Source: WHUA01 sp964585785 (lineage in GTDB: Bacteria > Pseudomonadota > Alphaproteobacteria > UBA8366). From it: 64,000 nucleotides of DNA. The notes below the pieces were generated by a model. The model had not been told where the DNA came from, searched no databases, and saw nothing but the letters and a program-made list of their open reading frames with translations. Where the stretch lies: positions 15,202 to 79,201 of the forward strand of contig CAZPFL010000003.1 of the NCBI GenBank assembly GCA_964585785.1, written 5' to 3'. This document shows positions 16,885 through 25,127 of this stretch, piece by piece (position 1 is the first letter of the stretch; every line of letters starts with the position of its first letter). The position numbers and the translations under genes are program-made.

Positions 16885-17160
16885 TTAATTTTCGAAGGAA
16901 CCAATCATGAATAATCTAGCGAGCACTTTCCAATCTTGCCCTTCTGGAATCTCGATCAGATCGTACCGAATAAATTCTTCCACCACGTCGACGAAATGAA
17001 CCACTCGCCTTTCCCTGCACTCCTTATCGTCCGAACACAGCGACGAAATCCGCGTGAGAAAAGAAAGAAAATCCTCCTTTGACTCGAGTCGCTCAGCGAA
17101 ATCCCGCAATTCTCCGACTTCGTTACGCTCCGATTCTTTTTCGCTCGTTTCATCTTCCAT
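16885..17160 (-). CDS. putative immunity protein, DUF7660-like
   Basis: A 91-residue acidic protein. The central SKEDFLSFLTRI motif, the EEFIRYD segment and the C-terminal DWKVLARLFMIGSFEN resemble the DUF7660 family, whose members are commonly small cytosolic proteins next to polymorphic-toxin C-termini. It directly follows the toxin-like gene: an in-frame GTG at 17169 overlaps the toxin stop, and the ATG at 17160 has GGAG 7 bp upstream. Base composition is lower in GC than the surroundings, which suggests transfer. Immunity function is inferred from position and family, not shown. Confidence 0.6.
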   Translation of the reverse strand: MEDETSEKESERNEVGELRDFAERLESKEDFLSFLTRISSLCSDDKECRERRVVHFVDVVEEFIRYDLIEIPEGQDWKVLARLFMIGSFEN

Positions 17161-17165
17161 ATTGC

Positions 17166-19167
17166 TCACTCCATTAGATTTGTATCTCGGTTCCGTATAA
17201 AGGAGCCATTTGCGTTTGTATTCGCCGCTGCGTATATCCGGTCTTTCGCTGCCTTATCAAGCTCTCCAATGCTGGTCTTGACGTATTGAATATCTTTACC
17301 CGCACGTCGGTACGCTACGAGCCTGCGATGATCCGGCGAATAGACGAACCCCTTCCACTCGACCAAACGTATAGGGGGAACATCCTTGTCATTGCCTGCT
17401 TTCACCTCAGCAGCAAGCTCATCGACTGTGCGCCGCACCTCACCGCGACCTTCAACATATTCTTTTTTGAACTTATTCGAGAAACTGTCTTGGCTCGTTC
17501 GGACGCGCTGTGGATCGATAAAGCCCTTGTCGGAGAGCTTATGGAACTCTTCGGGCGTAACAAATTTGCGATTCGGTCGATATCCAGGGCCTGGCCGAAG
17601 AATGGGAATCGGCCTGCGGCCGCGTGCCTGCGGTCTGGCTTTTTTCCGGCCGAAGCCGCCCAAGATCCCGCGAAACAGGTCATAGGCCTGCTCCTGGCGC
17701 GCTTCCCGCTCACGCGCGCCGGCCAGCAGATCTTGACGGTGGTCGTCGAGCGCTTTCTTTCGGTCCTCGACGTCGCCGTAATTAATAAACTTGTCGATCT
17801 GATCTTGTAGAAAGAGCGCGCCCATCCGGCCATAGAGGCTCCTGATCCGTCCAATGATCGCGTCGCGATCCGCCGGCGTCGCCTTCAGGATGTCGATGAA
17901 CAGACGGACCCGCTCCGGGTCGAGGCCCGCCTTTCGCGCTTCCGCGGTAAAGGCCTCTTCCCCGTCCTCCTGCAAGCGCTTTTCAAGGTCGTGAACTTCA
18001 TCCCAACTTGGCGGCGGTGACGGCGCGTCTTCGACCTGCGCAACCTGCACTTCCGTTGTTCCGCCACTGTCGGTCGCCGACGTACTAAGATTAGGCGGGC
18101 CGGATGTGGAGATGCTTCCGGCGTTGGAGAGTTCGGTTGCCCCCTTCTCGGCGAGTTGGACGGCGCGGTCGGGCGGGAGGTCGAGCGCGGCGTATCGGGC
18201 GATGGCCTGCGCGCGGTAGCGCTGGTCCACCGGGATGTCCGAGACCAGCGCGGGATCCTGATGAGCCAGCGCGTCAATCGCCTGCGCGCCCGAGACCGCC
18301 ACCGCCGGGTCGGCGGACAGCAGCGCGCCTTGGTATTTCCGCCGCAACCCGTCCGGCAGCACGCCCGTGCGCTGGACGAAGCCGAGTTCCGCTTTCCGCT
18401 GCGTCGCCGCATCGTCATGAGCGTAGGCCCCAGACACCCGGTCCCAGTAGTCGCTCACCGCCGCTTGGTCCTCGGGGTTGGACGGGTCGAACGGCGCGGA
18501 CGAGGATGCCACGCGCTGGATGTTCTCCGCGCGATGCGCCGCGGCTTTTGCTGCGTCGGCGTTGCGCGATCGCAATTGATCCGCTTCCGCGTTCGTGACG
18601 ATGCCGCTCTTCGCAGCCGCCGCGATCGTCACGTCCGACGCCGTGCCGGCATCCGCCTGCGCCGTCAGGTCCGACAGCGTGCGCTCGCGGTCGAGCAGGC
18701 TCTGGCGTGCGACCAGGTCCTGCGCCCGTTTCAGGCGCGCCGCCTTCGAAGCTTGCGACAGCGCGTCGTCGAACAGCCCCGCCGACAGCATCCGCTCGGC
18801 CCGCGCCGGCTCCTGCATCAGCCCGTCCACCGCCGCGTTNNNNNNNNNNNNNNNNNNNNNNNNNNNNNNNNNNNNNNNNNNNNNNNNNNNNNNNNNNNNN
18901 NNNNNNNNNNNNNNNNNNNNNNNNNNNNNNNNNNNNNNNGAAGCCGGGCGACGGTCCCTCGGGCGCGTCTGCGGCCTGGGCCAGGCGATCGACGGCGCTG
19001 AGCCAGCTCTGGGAGACGGCCAGCCCTTCGTCGATGCGCGCGGTTCGGGCCTCGAGCCGGCGCAGCCCGGCGGCCGCCTCGGGCGGCAGCGTCTCGGAAC
19101 CGTCGCCCGTTCCGGCGCCGCCGCCGCTCACAGCTTCAGGTGGCGGCAGGATCGGTATCCGCGGCAT
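17166..19167 (-). CDS. phage internal-virion-like protein with C-terminal toxin-like domain (interrupted by assembly gap)
   Basis: The N-terminal 76 residues (19167-18940, starting MPRIPILPPPEAV) and 557 residues after the gap appear to be one gene; the frame across 100 N does not match, as expected for a gap of arbitrary size. The middle part (SNPEDQAAVSDYWDRV, FVQRTGVLPDGLRRKYQGAL) resembles large internal or ejection proteins of podovirus-like phages, helical and alanine-rich. A basic proline-rich linker (ARGRRPIPILRPGPGYRPNR) leads to a C-terminal ~125 residues with RTSQDSFSNKF and PPIRLVEWKGFVYSPDHRR followed by LVAYRRAG, a ParB/Srx-like module known from polymorphic toxins. Immediately downstream is a DUF7660-like immunity gene. 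Nuclease activity is an inference. Confidence 0.6.
18840..18939. other. assembly gap (100 N)
   Basis: Exactly 100 ambiguous bases, the conventional length for a scaffold gap of unknown size. It interrupts the phage-derived gene and explains why the coding frames on either side do not match. Confidence 0.99.
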
Positions 19168-19232
19168 CAGGCCCGCGCCTCCGACGCACACGCGGCAGCG
19201 GCGCGGCCAAAGCCGCACAAGAAATTCTGCAT
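19167..19232 (-). CDS. 21-codon leader ORF upstream of the phage-like gene
   Basis: A tiny frame starting MQNFLCGFGRAAAACASEARA. It has a perfect AGGAGCTC ribosome site, and its TGA overlaps the ATG of the phage-like gene (TGATG). The overlap suggests translational coupling. It could be a genuine small phage protein or what is left of a larger one. It begins within 15 bp of the T-run of the upstream terminator. Confidence 0.4.
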   Translation of the reverse strand: MQNFLCGFGRAAAACASEARA

Positions 19233-19245
19233 GTCGGGAGCTCCT

Positions 19246-19282
19246 AAAAAGAAAAACGGCAGGGCGACTGGCGCCCTGCCGT
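19246..19282 (-). terminator. Rho-independent terminator, minus strand
   Basis: A perfect 11-bp stem (ACGGCAGGGCG pairing with CGCCCTGCCGT, 5-nt loop) is followed on the minus strand by a T-rich run. It lies 140 bp after the end of the CoA-transferase gene and directly before the leader ORF of the phage-like gene. Confidence 0.85.
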
Positions 19283-19421
19283 CAAAACACAGGCTTCAGC
19301 AATTTTCGGGAAATAACGTCAGGCGGACGAAACACGCCGGCAGCGCACCGAGGCGCTACCGGTTCACGTCGCGTTTAGCCGACTTGCGCCGGCGTTTCCG
19401 CACGACCGATTCCGGCAGCGG

Positions 19422-20642
19422 CTATTCCACCGGACCGCCAATAATGCCGGCGTCATGCAAGGCGCCAATCTTGCCAGAAGAAAGACCGAGTACGTCGGCC
19501 AGCACCTCGTCCGTGTGCTGGCCCAGCACCGGGGCCGGCTTTACCGCGCCGCGGGCCGCCCCGGAGAAATCGAGCATGCAGCCCGCCGCGAGGAAGCGCC
19601 CGATGCCAGGCTGGTTGATTTCCTGGAATATTGGGTTTTCCGTCGAGACACGAGGATCCTCGGCGACCGCCTGAGCAAATGTCTGATAGGGGCCCCAGCA
19701 GGCGCCGGCGGCGTTCATCGCGTTGCGGATGTCGCTCAACGAGCGTGCGGCGAACCACGGGCGGAGCACCGCCGTGATCGTCTCGCGCGCGGCGAAGCGA
19801 TTTTCCTCCTTCACCAGGTCGAGACCGAACAGGTTTTCGACCTGCTTCATCTTGTCGGCCGTTCCGGTAGCGTCGACCAACGCCTGCCAGTGCCGCTGGG
19901 TAAAGGCCGTGACCATGACCCGCCGCCCGTCGGCCGTCTCGAAATCCTGTCCATAGGTGCCGTAAACATGGTTGCCCGTCCGCGGCCGCGTATCGCCGTT
20001 GACCTGAACTTCGGCGATGAAACCAAGATGGCTCAACGTCGCGAAGGCCGTATCGGACAGGGCGATCTGCACGAACTGGCCGGCGCCCGTCTCGCGGCGG
20101 TGACGCTCGGAGACCAAGACACCCTGCACCGCTGACAACGCGGCGACGACATCCCAGACGGGCATAACGTGATTGACCGGGCGATCGTAATGCTCGGGGC
20201 CCGTGACGAAGGGAAAGCCGGCCGCCGCGTTGACCGTGTAGTCGAGCGCGACGGAGCCGTCCCGGTTGCCGGTGATGTTGATCATGATCAGATCCCCGCG
20301 CCGCGACTTCAAAGCCTGATAGTCCAGCCAGCCGCGCGCGGGCAGATTCGACAGCACGATGCCGTTGTTATTGCCGGACTGCGTCATCAGCGCCTGCGCG
20401 ATTTCGCGTCCCTCGCCGTCGCGGACATTGAGCGCGATCGACCGCTTACCCTTGTTGAGGCTCGCCCAATAGAGGCTGCGCCCCTTCTCGGTCACCGGCC
20501 AACGGCGGTAATCGAGGCCGCCGCCGACCGGATCGATCCGGATCACATCGGCGCCCATCTGCCCCAGGACGAGCCCGGCATACGGCGCGGCGATGAACGC
20601 CGAGGCCTCGACAACCCGCATCCCCATCAAGAGGTCGTTCAT
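19422..20642 (-). CDS. mesaconyl-CoA C1-C4 CoA-transferase (2-methylfumaryl-CoA isomerase)-like CaiB/BaiF protein
   Basis: A 406-residue family III CoA-transferase. It closely follows the 2-methylfumaryl-CoA isomerase (Mct) pattern: GGGLDYRRWPVTEKGRSLYW, the NLPARGWLDYQALK segment, catalytic D164 in MPVWDVVAA, and the C-terminal LGQHTDEVLADVLGL. Mct moves CoA within mesaconate from C1 to C4 in the 3-hydroxypropionate bicycle. The other bicycle genes are absent here, so a role in C5-dicarboxylate (mesaconate, itaconate or methylsuccinate) metabolism is more likely. A MaoC hydratase and acyl-CoA dehydrogenases are encoded at 3797-7967. No paired gene is adjacent. Confidence 0.75.
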   Translation of the reverse strand: MNDLLMGMRVVEASAFIAAPYAGLVLGQMGADVIRIDPVGGGLDYRRWPVTEKGRSLYWASLNKGKRSIALNVRDGEGREIAQALMTQSGNNNGIVLSNLPARGWLDYQALKSRRGDLIMINITGNRDGSVALDYTVNAAAGFPFVTGPEHYDRPVNHVMPVWDVVAALSAVQGVLVSERHRRETGAGQFVQIALSDTAFATLSHLGFIAEVQVNGDTRPRTGNHVYGTYGQDFETADGRRVMVTAFTQRHWQALVDATGTADKMKQVENLFGLDLVKEENRFAARETITAVLRPWFAARSLSDIRNAMNAAGACWGPYQTFAQAVAEDPRVSTENPIFQEINQPGIGRFLAAGCMLDFSGAARGAVKPAPVLGQHTDEVLADVLGLSSGKIGALHDAGIIGGPVE

Positions 20643-20797
20643 GGCCGTACCCCGCCCTGCAAGAGTCGTCGTTCACACGTCATGTCTGCCTCCTCGATGC
20701 GGATCTGTTCGGGGCAGAAACTAGCGCGAACGCGCGGCGCGCGCCATTTTCGAGCGTATCGAAAACGGCGACACACGACGCGCGCTATCCTTCGGAA

Positions 20798-21808
20798 CTA
20801 TTTGTTGCGGGGTATCCGTCCGGTCGGCGGATAACGCGGATCGACGAAGCCTGGGGTGGAGGGATGGCCGGGCGCGACAAGCCCATCGATGAATGCCTCG
20901 TCGCCCGGCGTGAGCTTATGTTCCGTGGCAGACAGATATTCCTTGAACTGCGCCAGCGTGCGCGGGCCGGCGATCACGCTCGTCACGATGGCGTTGTTGA
21001 GCACCCAGGCGATGGCGAACTCGGTTGGGCTCATGCCGCGCTTGGCAATGCGCTTCTTGATCCGGTCGACTACACGGAAAGTTTCCTTCCGGAAGTCACG
21101 GTTGAGAATGCTGTTGTCGCCGCGGCCGGCGCGGCTGTCTTTGGGCGGCTTCTTTGCGGGGTCGTATTTTCCGGTCAGTACGCCGCGCGCCAACGGGGAG
21201 AACGGCGCGACGCCGATCCCGTAATACTCGCAGGCAGGGAAGAGGTCGGTCTCGAGGTTCCGCATGACGAGGTTGTAGTGCGGCTGGCAGATGATCGGCC
21301 GCGGCGCACCCAACTCATCCGAAAGCCGCACGAGCTCCCCGACCTGCCAGCCGCGATGGTTCGAAAAGCCCCAATGGAGCGCCTTCCCCGCCGCGATGAT
21401 GTCGCGCATCGCCGCGACGCTTTCCTCGAGCGGCGTTTCCCAATCGACGTGGTGCATATAATAGATGTCGACATAGTCGGTCTGCAGGCGCTGCAGGCTC
21501 TGGTCGATCGCCTCCATCATCCATTTGCGCGACAGCCCCTTCTTCCGCTTCGGGGTTCCGCCCGCCTGGCCGACTTTGGTGGCGAGCACCCACTCCGGGC
21601 GGTCCTTCTTGATCAGCTTGCCGACGATCTGCTCGGACTTTCCCCCGGCATAGGCGTCCGCCGAATCGATGAAGTTGACCCCCGCCGCACGTGCCTGGTC
21701 GACGATCGCCGTCGCCGTCTTTTCGTCGGTCGAATCGCCGAAATTCATCGCTCCCAGACAGATTTCCGAAACCTTCAGGCCGCTCTTCCCTAGAATGCGG
21801 TATTGCAT
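20798..21808 (-). CDS. aldo/keto reductase
   Basis: A 336-residue NAD(P)H-dependent oxidoreductase of the potassium-channel-beta-like branch. The catalytic tetrad is visible as D and Y in DSADAYAGGKSEQ, K in LATKVGQ and H in IYYMHHVDWETPLEE; the cofactor end has VIAGPRTLAQFKEYL. The ATG at 21808 (MQYRILGKSGLKVSEI) has AGGA upstream and fits the family N-terminus. The 20643-20797 gap before the preceding CoA-transferase shows nothing. Substrate unknown. Confidence 0.88.
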   Translation of the reverse strand: MQYRILGKSGLKVSEICLGAMNFGDSTDEKTATAIVDQARAAGVNFIDSADAYAGGKSEQIVGKLIKKDRPEWVLATKVGQAGGTPKRKKGLSRKWMMEAIDQSLQRLQTDYVDIYYMHHVDWETPLEESVAAMRDIIAAGKALHWGFSNHRGWQVGELVRLSDELGAPRPIICQPHYNLVMRNLETDLFPACEYYGIGVAPFSPLARGVLTGKYDPAKKPPKDSRAGRGDNSILNRDFRKETFRVVDRIKKRIAKRGMSPTEFAIAWVLNNAIVTSVIAGPRTLAQFKEYLSATEHKLTPGDEAFIDGLVAPGHPSTPGFVDPRYPPTGRIPRNK

Positions 21809-22115
21809 GACATGCTGTCCTTTCTTTGTGGGCGACCGGCGAATCAAAGCCGGTCACCGGAAATTTCGCCTAGCATTACAGCATGTCTGAAGGATCTCGC
21901 CACCCTGCATTGTGCGCGATCCGACAATGGCCGGCCCGGCCCGCCACGCGGATACCGGTAGCCCTGGGGCGGACGCCTCCCCGGTGGCTGCAATCATCAT
22001 GGGTAATCCTTGCAATAGTCACATTCCCGCCGCCTTTCCTGCCTACGGTCTTTCTCGACGGGCTTCCGTGATTCTTAGTTCGAATCGACGAATGCTTGGT
22101 CAATCTCCCCTACTT

Positions 22116-22143
22116 GACCCCGCCACTATGGCGGGGTCTTTTC
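22116..22143 (+). terminator. Rho-independent terminator, plus strand
   Basis: A perfect 9-bp stem GACCCCGCC/GGCGGGGTC with a 5-nt loop is followed by TTTT. No convincing protein gene lies upstream on the plus strand between 21809 and 22115, so it may end a short non-coding transcript. A hairpin GATTC/GAATC with a TTAGTTC loop lies about 45 bp before it. The rest of 21809-22401 holds no gene I can support. Confidence 0.7.
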
Positions 22144-22401
22144 CTATGCCCTACGCGCGTTGCGCCCACAGTCCGAACGACCAGCAGACGTGTGGCGTGG
22201 CCGCAGCCTCTTCGAAATGTCATCGGCATTGAAGGTCCGCGACCTGGCAGCGCCTTGCCGATATAGTACTAAAGGCGTAATACGAATTAGACGACGAGCC
22301 ATAACAATACCGCGACGACAACTGATAGGCTCTGCGCACCGCTCGACCTTCGGGATTTACAGCTCGGAGATTGGGAGAGGGGAAACGGGGATCAGCGTGT
22401 T

Positions 22402-24036
22402 ATGGACTTCTCGATTTTCATGGCCGAGCGCCATGGATGGCGCCTTGCTACGCAAGTGGCGAGACTAGCGGCCTTCGGCTGCATTCTTCTCGGATTGGCG
22501 GGATGTTTGGCGGACCAGCGTCTGGGAGACGGCACGCCACGTGCTCTGCTGCCTGACTCTTCGATCCAAGGCGATCGGCTGGCCACATCCGGCGAAGCGA
22601 AAGTCGCGTTGCTCCTGCCGATGAGCGGCTCCAACGCCGACATTGGACAACAACTTTGGGATGGCGCCGTTTTGGCGCTCTTCGAAAGCGGCCGTGACGA
22701 CATCGCGCTTTTACCATTCGATACGAAGGGGACGCCTACGGGCGCCGCCGAAGCGGCAAACGCGGCGGTCAAGGCCGGCGCTAACGTCGTCGTCGGTCCC
22801 TTGTTTTCAAGCTCAGTGAGCGCCGCGAGGCCGGCTCTGACCGCTGGCGGCATTCGCGCCATTGCTTTTTCGAACAACCAGGCCGTCGCCGGCCCGCCGG
22901 TCTTTCTGATCGGCAATCATCCGGAAACACAGGTCGATGCGATGGCGACCTACCTAGCGAATTCGGACCGGCGCCGTATTGCACTCGTTGGCCCCGATAC
23001 GCCCTATCTGCGGCTCATCCGCGAGCGGCTCGCCTTGCTGGACAAGGCAGGCAAGATCCAGCTCGTCGATACGCGGCTCTACCCTCCCAACGCTTCCTAT
23101 ACCGAGATCGGCAATGCCGTCCGTTCGCTCACGCTCTATGACCGACGTGTGAAAGCACTCAAGGATTTCACGGCGATCTTCAGCGATGCCTGGGAAAAGA
23201 ATGAGGATCCGGAAGCGGCGTTGGAAGCCGCGCTGGACCGCCTCTCCCATCGACTGGAGGCAAGCCGGGTACGGCTCGCGACATATTCCACGGATGCCGC
23301 ACCGGAACGAAAAGGCTGGGCAGTCTCCGAGACCGAGTACAGCGACGCGCTCTCGGAACTGCTTCAGATCTATCACAAGCAGCTCGACATCAAGGAAACG
23401 CCTAAGGAGGCGATGGACGAAGCGGTATCGGAATTTCAGTTGAAGGAAACGTTGGGACGGGTCGATTTCGACGCTGTGCTATTGCCGGTCGGTGGCAGGC
23501 CGCTGCTTGTGATTGCGCCGATGTTTGAATATTTCAACGCGTCGCAACCCGACGTTTGGCTTCTCGGCACCGATGTCTGGGATTCCGTTTCGCCGGCGAC
23601 AGCTAATGACCTCCTCGGCGGCCGCTATGTCACGTCGACATCCCCCGCCTTCACCGACTTCAAAGGCCGGTTCGAGAAAGTCTTCGGACAATCGCCGGAT
23701 CGCCTTGCCGCATCGGCCTACGACGCCATACGCGTCGCGATTACCGAGAAGACGGAGACGGGACGCGTTGCCTTCAGCGAAGATTTCATAACGCGGCGGA
23801 CCGGGTTCGACGGCATCAATGGACGATTCCGTTTTCTGCCGAGCGGCGTGAACGAGCGAACGCTCGACGTTGTCGAGCTGCAAAAGGCTGGCGCCAAGAC
23901 CGTATTCACCTGGCAGCCGGATCAGCCGCCGGCCGCATCGCCCGAGACACCACAGACGACGCTACCGGCGGAACCGGTTGTTCCACAAACACCGCCGGTA
24001 TCGTCCTTGGACAATACGGCTGGTCACAACGGCTGA
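22402..24036 (+). CDS. LpoA-like penicillin-binding protein activator lipoprotein
   Basis: A 544-residue exported lipoprotein with a lipobox LAGC (Cys35), then a periplasmic-binding type I fold (KVALLLPMSGSNADIGQQL, the VGPLFSSSVSAARP loop, FDAVLLPVGGRPL). Family members anchor in the outer membrane or periplasm and stimulate class A penicillin-binding proteins or bind peptidoglycan precursors. Relative to the usual alphaproteobacterial form there is an extra segment of about 90-100 residues between YDRRVKAL and ETLGRVDFDAVLLP. Its first 24 codons (254-277) are the exact 72-bp repeat. The C-terminus is proline-rich. A ribosome site is not obvious. Confidence 0.78.
   Translation: MDFSIFMAERHGWRLATQVARLAAFGCILLGLAGCLADQRLGDGTPRALLPDSSIQGDRLATSGEAKVALLLPMSGSNADIGQQLWDGAVLALFESGRDDIALLPFDTKGTPTGAAEAANAAVKAGANVVVGPLFSSSVSAARPALTAGGIRAIAFSNNQAVAGPPVFLIGNHPETQVDAMATYLANSDRRRIALVGPDTPYLRLIRERLALLDKAGKIQLVDTRLYPPNASYTEIGNAVRSLTLYDRRVKALKDFTAIFSDAWEKNEDPEAALEAALDRLSHRLEASRVRLATYSTDAAPERKGWAVSETEYSDALSELLQIYHKQLDIKETPKEAMDEAVSEFQLKETLGRVDFDAVLLPVGGRPLLVIAPMFEYFNASQPDVWLLGTDVWDSVSPATANDLLGGRYVTSTSPAFTDFKGRFEKVFGQSPDRLAASAYDAIRVAITEKTETGRVAFSEDFITRRTGFDGINGRFRFLPSGVNERTLDVVELQKAGAKTVFTWQPDQPPAASPETPQTTLPAEPVVPQTPPVSSLDNTAGHNG
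23161..23232 (+). repeat. 72-bp exact repeat, in-frame genic copy
   Basis: Identical to 12591-12662 on the opposite strand. Here it spans exactly codons 254-277 of the LpoA-like gene (KDFTAIFSDAWEKNEDPEAA and four further residues), starting on the first base of a codon and ending on the last. It stands at the point where the protein departs from the common family pattern. Confidence 0.95.
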
Positions 24037-24319
24037 CTCGGAAAGACTAGCGACAGAACGCCGCCAAAACCAATTTCCTGGGTACGGTGCGTGAAGGAAC
24101 GATTCGCTGCACCGCAAAGGCGCTCCATCTCGGCCGTTCGACCCAGTTATGGGATGCGACGGTAAGCGACACCGGGACGGACCGGCCAATCGCCCATTTT
24201 CGCTGCACGCAGCTCATCTTGTGGCCGCGCACGTAAGATCCAAATCCTGAACCGGCTCCGCTATTGCGTGAAGAAGCGCATCGCGGCTAGTTTCCGCAGG
24301 CGCAACGAAGGACGGTCCG

Positions 24320-25102
24320 ATGCCGGAAATGGCTTCCCCAAAGATAAAGGTCCGCGGCCTCGCGAAGAGCTTCGGGCTCAACCATGTGCTGCGCGGCGTG
24401 GACATTGATGTGCAAGAGGGAGAATCCCTCGTCCTGATCGGAACCTCGGGCAGCGGCAAGAGCCTTCTGCTCAAATGCATCCTCGGCCTGCAGACGCCGG
24501 ATGCCGGCAGTGTTGTCGTCGACGGCATCGAGACCGTCGGCTACCGCGGCGGCGAGCGGATGCGCTTCATCGACCGGTTCGGCGTCTTGTTCCAGTATTC
24601 CGGCCTCTTCGACAGCCTGACCGTCTGGCAGAACATTGCCTTCAAGCTGATCCAGGAGCGAAAGCTGGCGCCGCAGGCCGCGCGGGAGAAGGCGGCCGAG
24701 ACAGCGCAATCGGTCGGTCTTTCGCCCGACGTCGTCGACCTCTACCCCCATGAGCTTTCCGGCGGCATGCAAAAGCGCGTCGGGATCGCCCGGGCGATCA
24801 TAACGGAGCCGGAATTCCTGTTCCTGGACGAGCCAACGGCGGGTCTCGATCCGATCATGACCAACGTCATCGGACAGCTGATTACCGACTGCGTTCGTCG
24901 ACTCGGCGCCACGGCCATCTCGATCACCAGCGACATGACGGGCGCGCGGCAGATCGCCGACCGCATCGCCATGCTGCATGACGGCGGCATCATTTGGACC
25001 GGCCAGCGATCTGAGGCGGAAGAGTCCGGGAATCCCTACGTCGATCAATTGATTCATGCGCGAGCGCAGGGGCCGATCGAGATGCGCGTTACGCAAAGCT
25101 GA
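24320..25102 (+). CDS. mlaF: Mla-type ABC transporter ATP-binding protein
   Basis: A 260-residue ATPase with Walker A GTSGSGKS (41-48), a Q-loop of the MlaF kind (LFQYSGLFDSLTVWQN), the signature LSGGMQKRVG and Walker B FLFLDEPTAGLDP. In the MlaFEDB complex it drives phospholipid trafficking between the membranes. No mlaE, mlaD or mlaB gene is adjacent; an MmgE/PrpD gene follows 25 bp downstream and an MlaC-like gene comes after it. The 24037-24319 gap upstream shows no gene. Confidence 0.85.
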   Translation: MPEMASPKIKVRGLAKSFGLNHVLRGVDIDVQEGESLVLIGTSGSGKSLLLKCILGLQTPDAGSVVVDGIETVGYRGGERMRFIDRFGVLFQYSGLFDSLTVWQNIAFKLIQERKLAPQAAREKAAETAQSVGLSPDVVDLYPHELSGGMQKRVGIARAIITEPEFLFLDEPTAGLDPIMTNVIGQLITDCVRRLGATAISITSDMTGARQIADRIAMLHDGGIIWTGQRSEAEESGNPYVDQLIHARAQGPIEMRVTQS

Positions 25103-25127
25103 AAAAGAACCGGAGGGGCATGCGATC

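Larger units (their letters stand above)
16567..19282. mobile_element. remnant prophage-like island with toxin and immunity genes
   Basis: The island is bounded on the left by a half tRNA and on the right by a strong minus-strand terminator. In between lie a putative immunity gene of distinctly lower GC, a phage internal-virion-like gene with a toxin-like C-terminus and a 21-codon leader ORF, all on the minus strand. No integrase, portal, capsid or tail gene is present in the assembled sequence, although the 100-N gap could hide some. The 16595-16884 part has no gene I can support. Confidence 0.5.

Noticed and set aside
16728..16910. 60-codon plus-strand frame beside the immunity gene
   Set aside because: Serine/arginine-rich with no pattern, and overlaps the end of the immunity gene on the other strand.
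22060..22100. TTCGAATC motif like a tRNA T-loop before the 22116 terminator
   Set aside because: No matching T-stem, anticodon arm or acceptor pairing; only a short local hairpin is formed.
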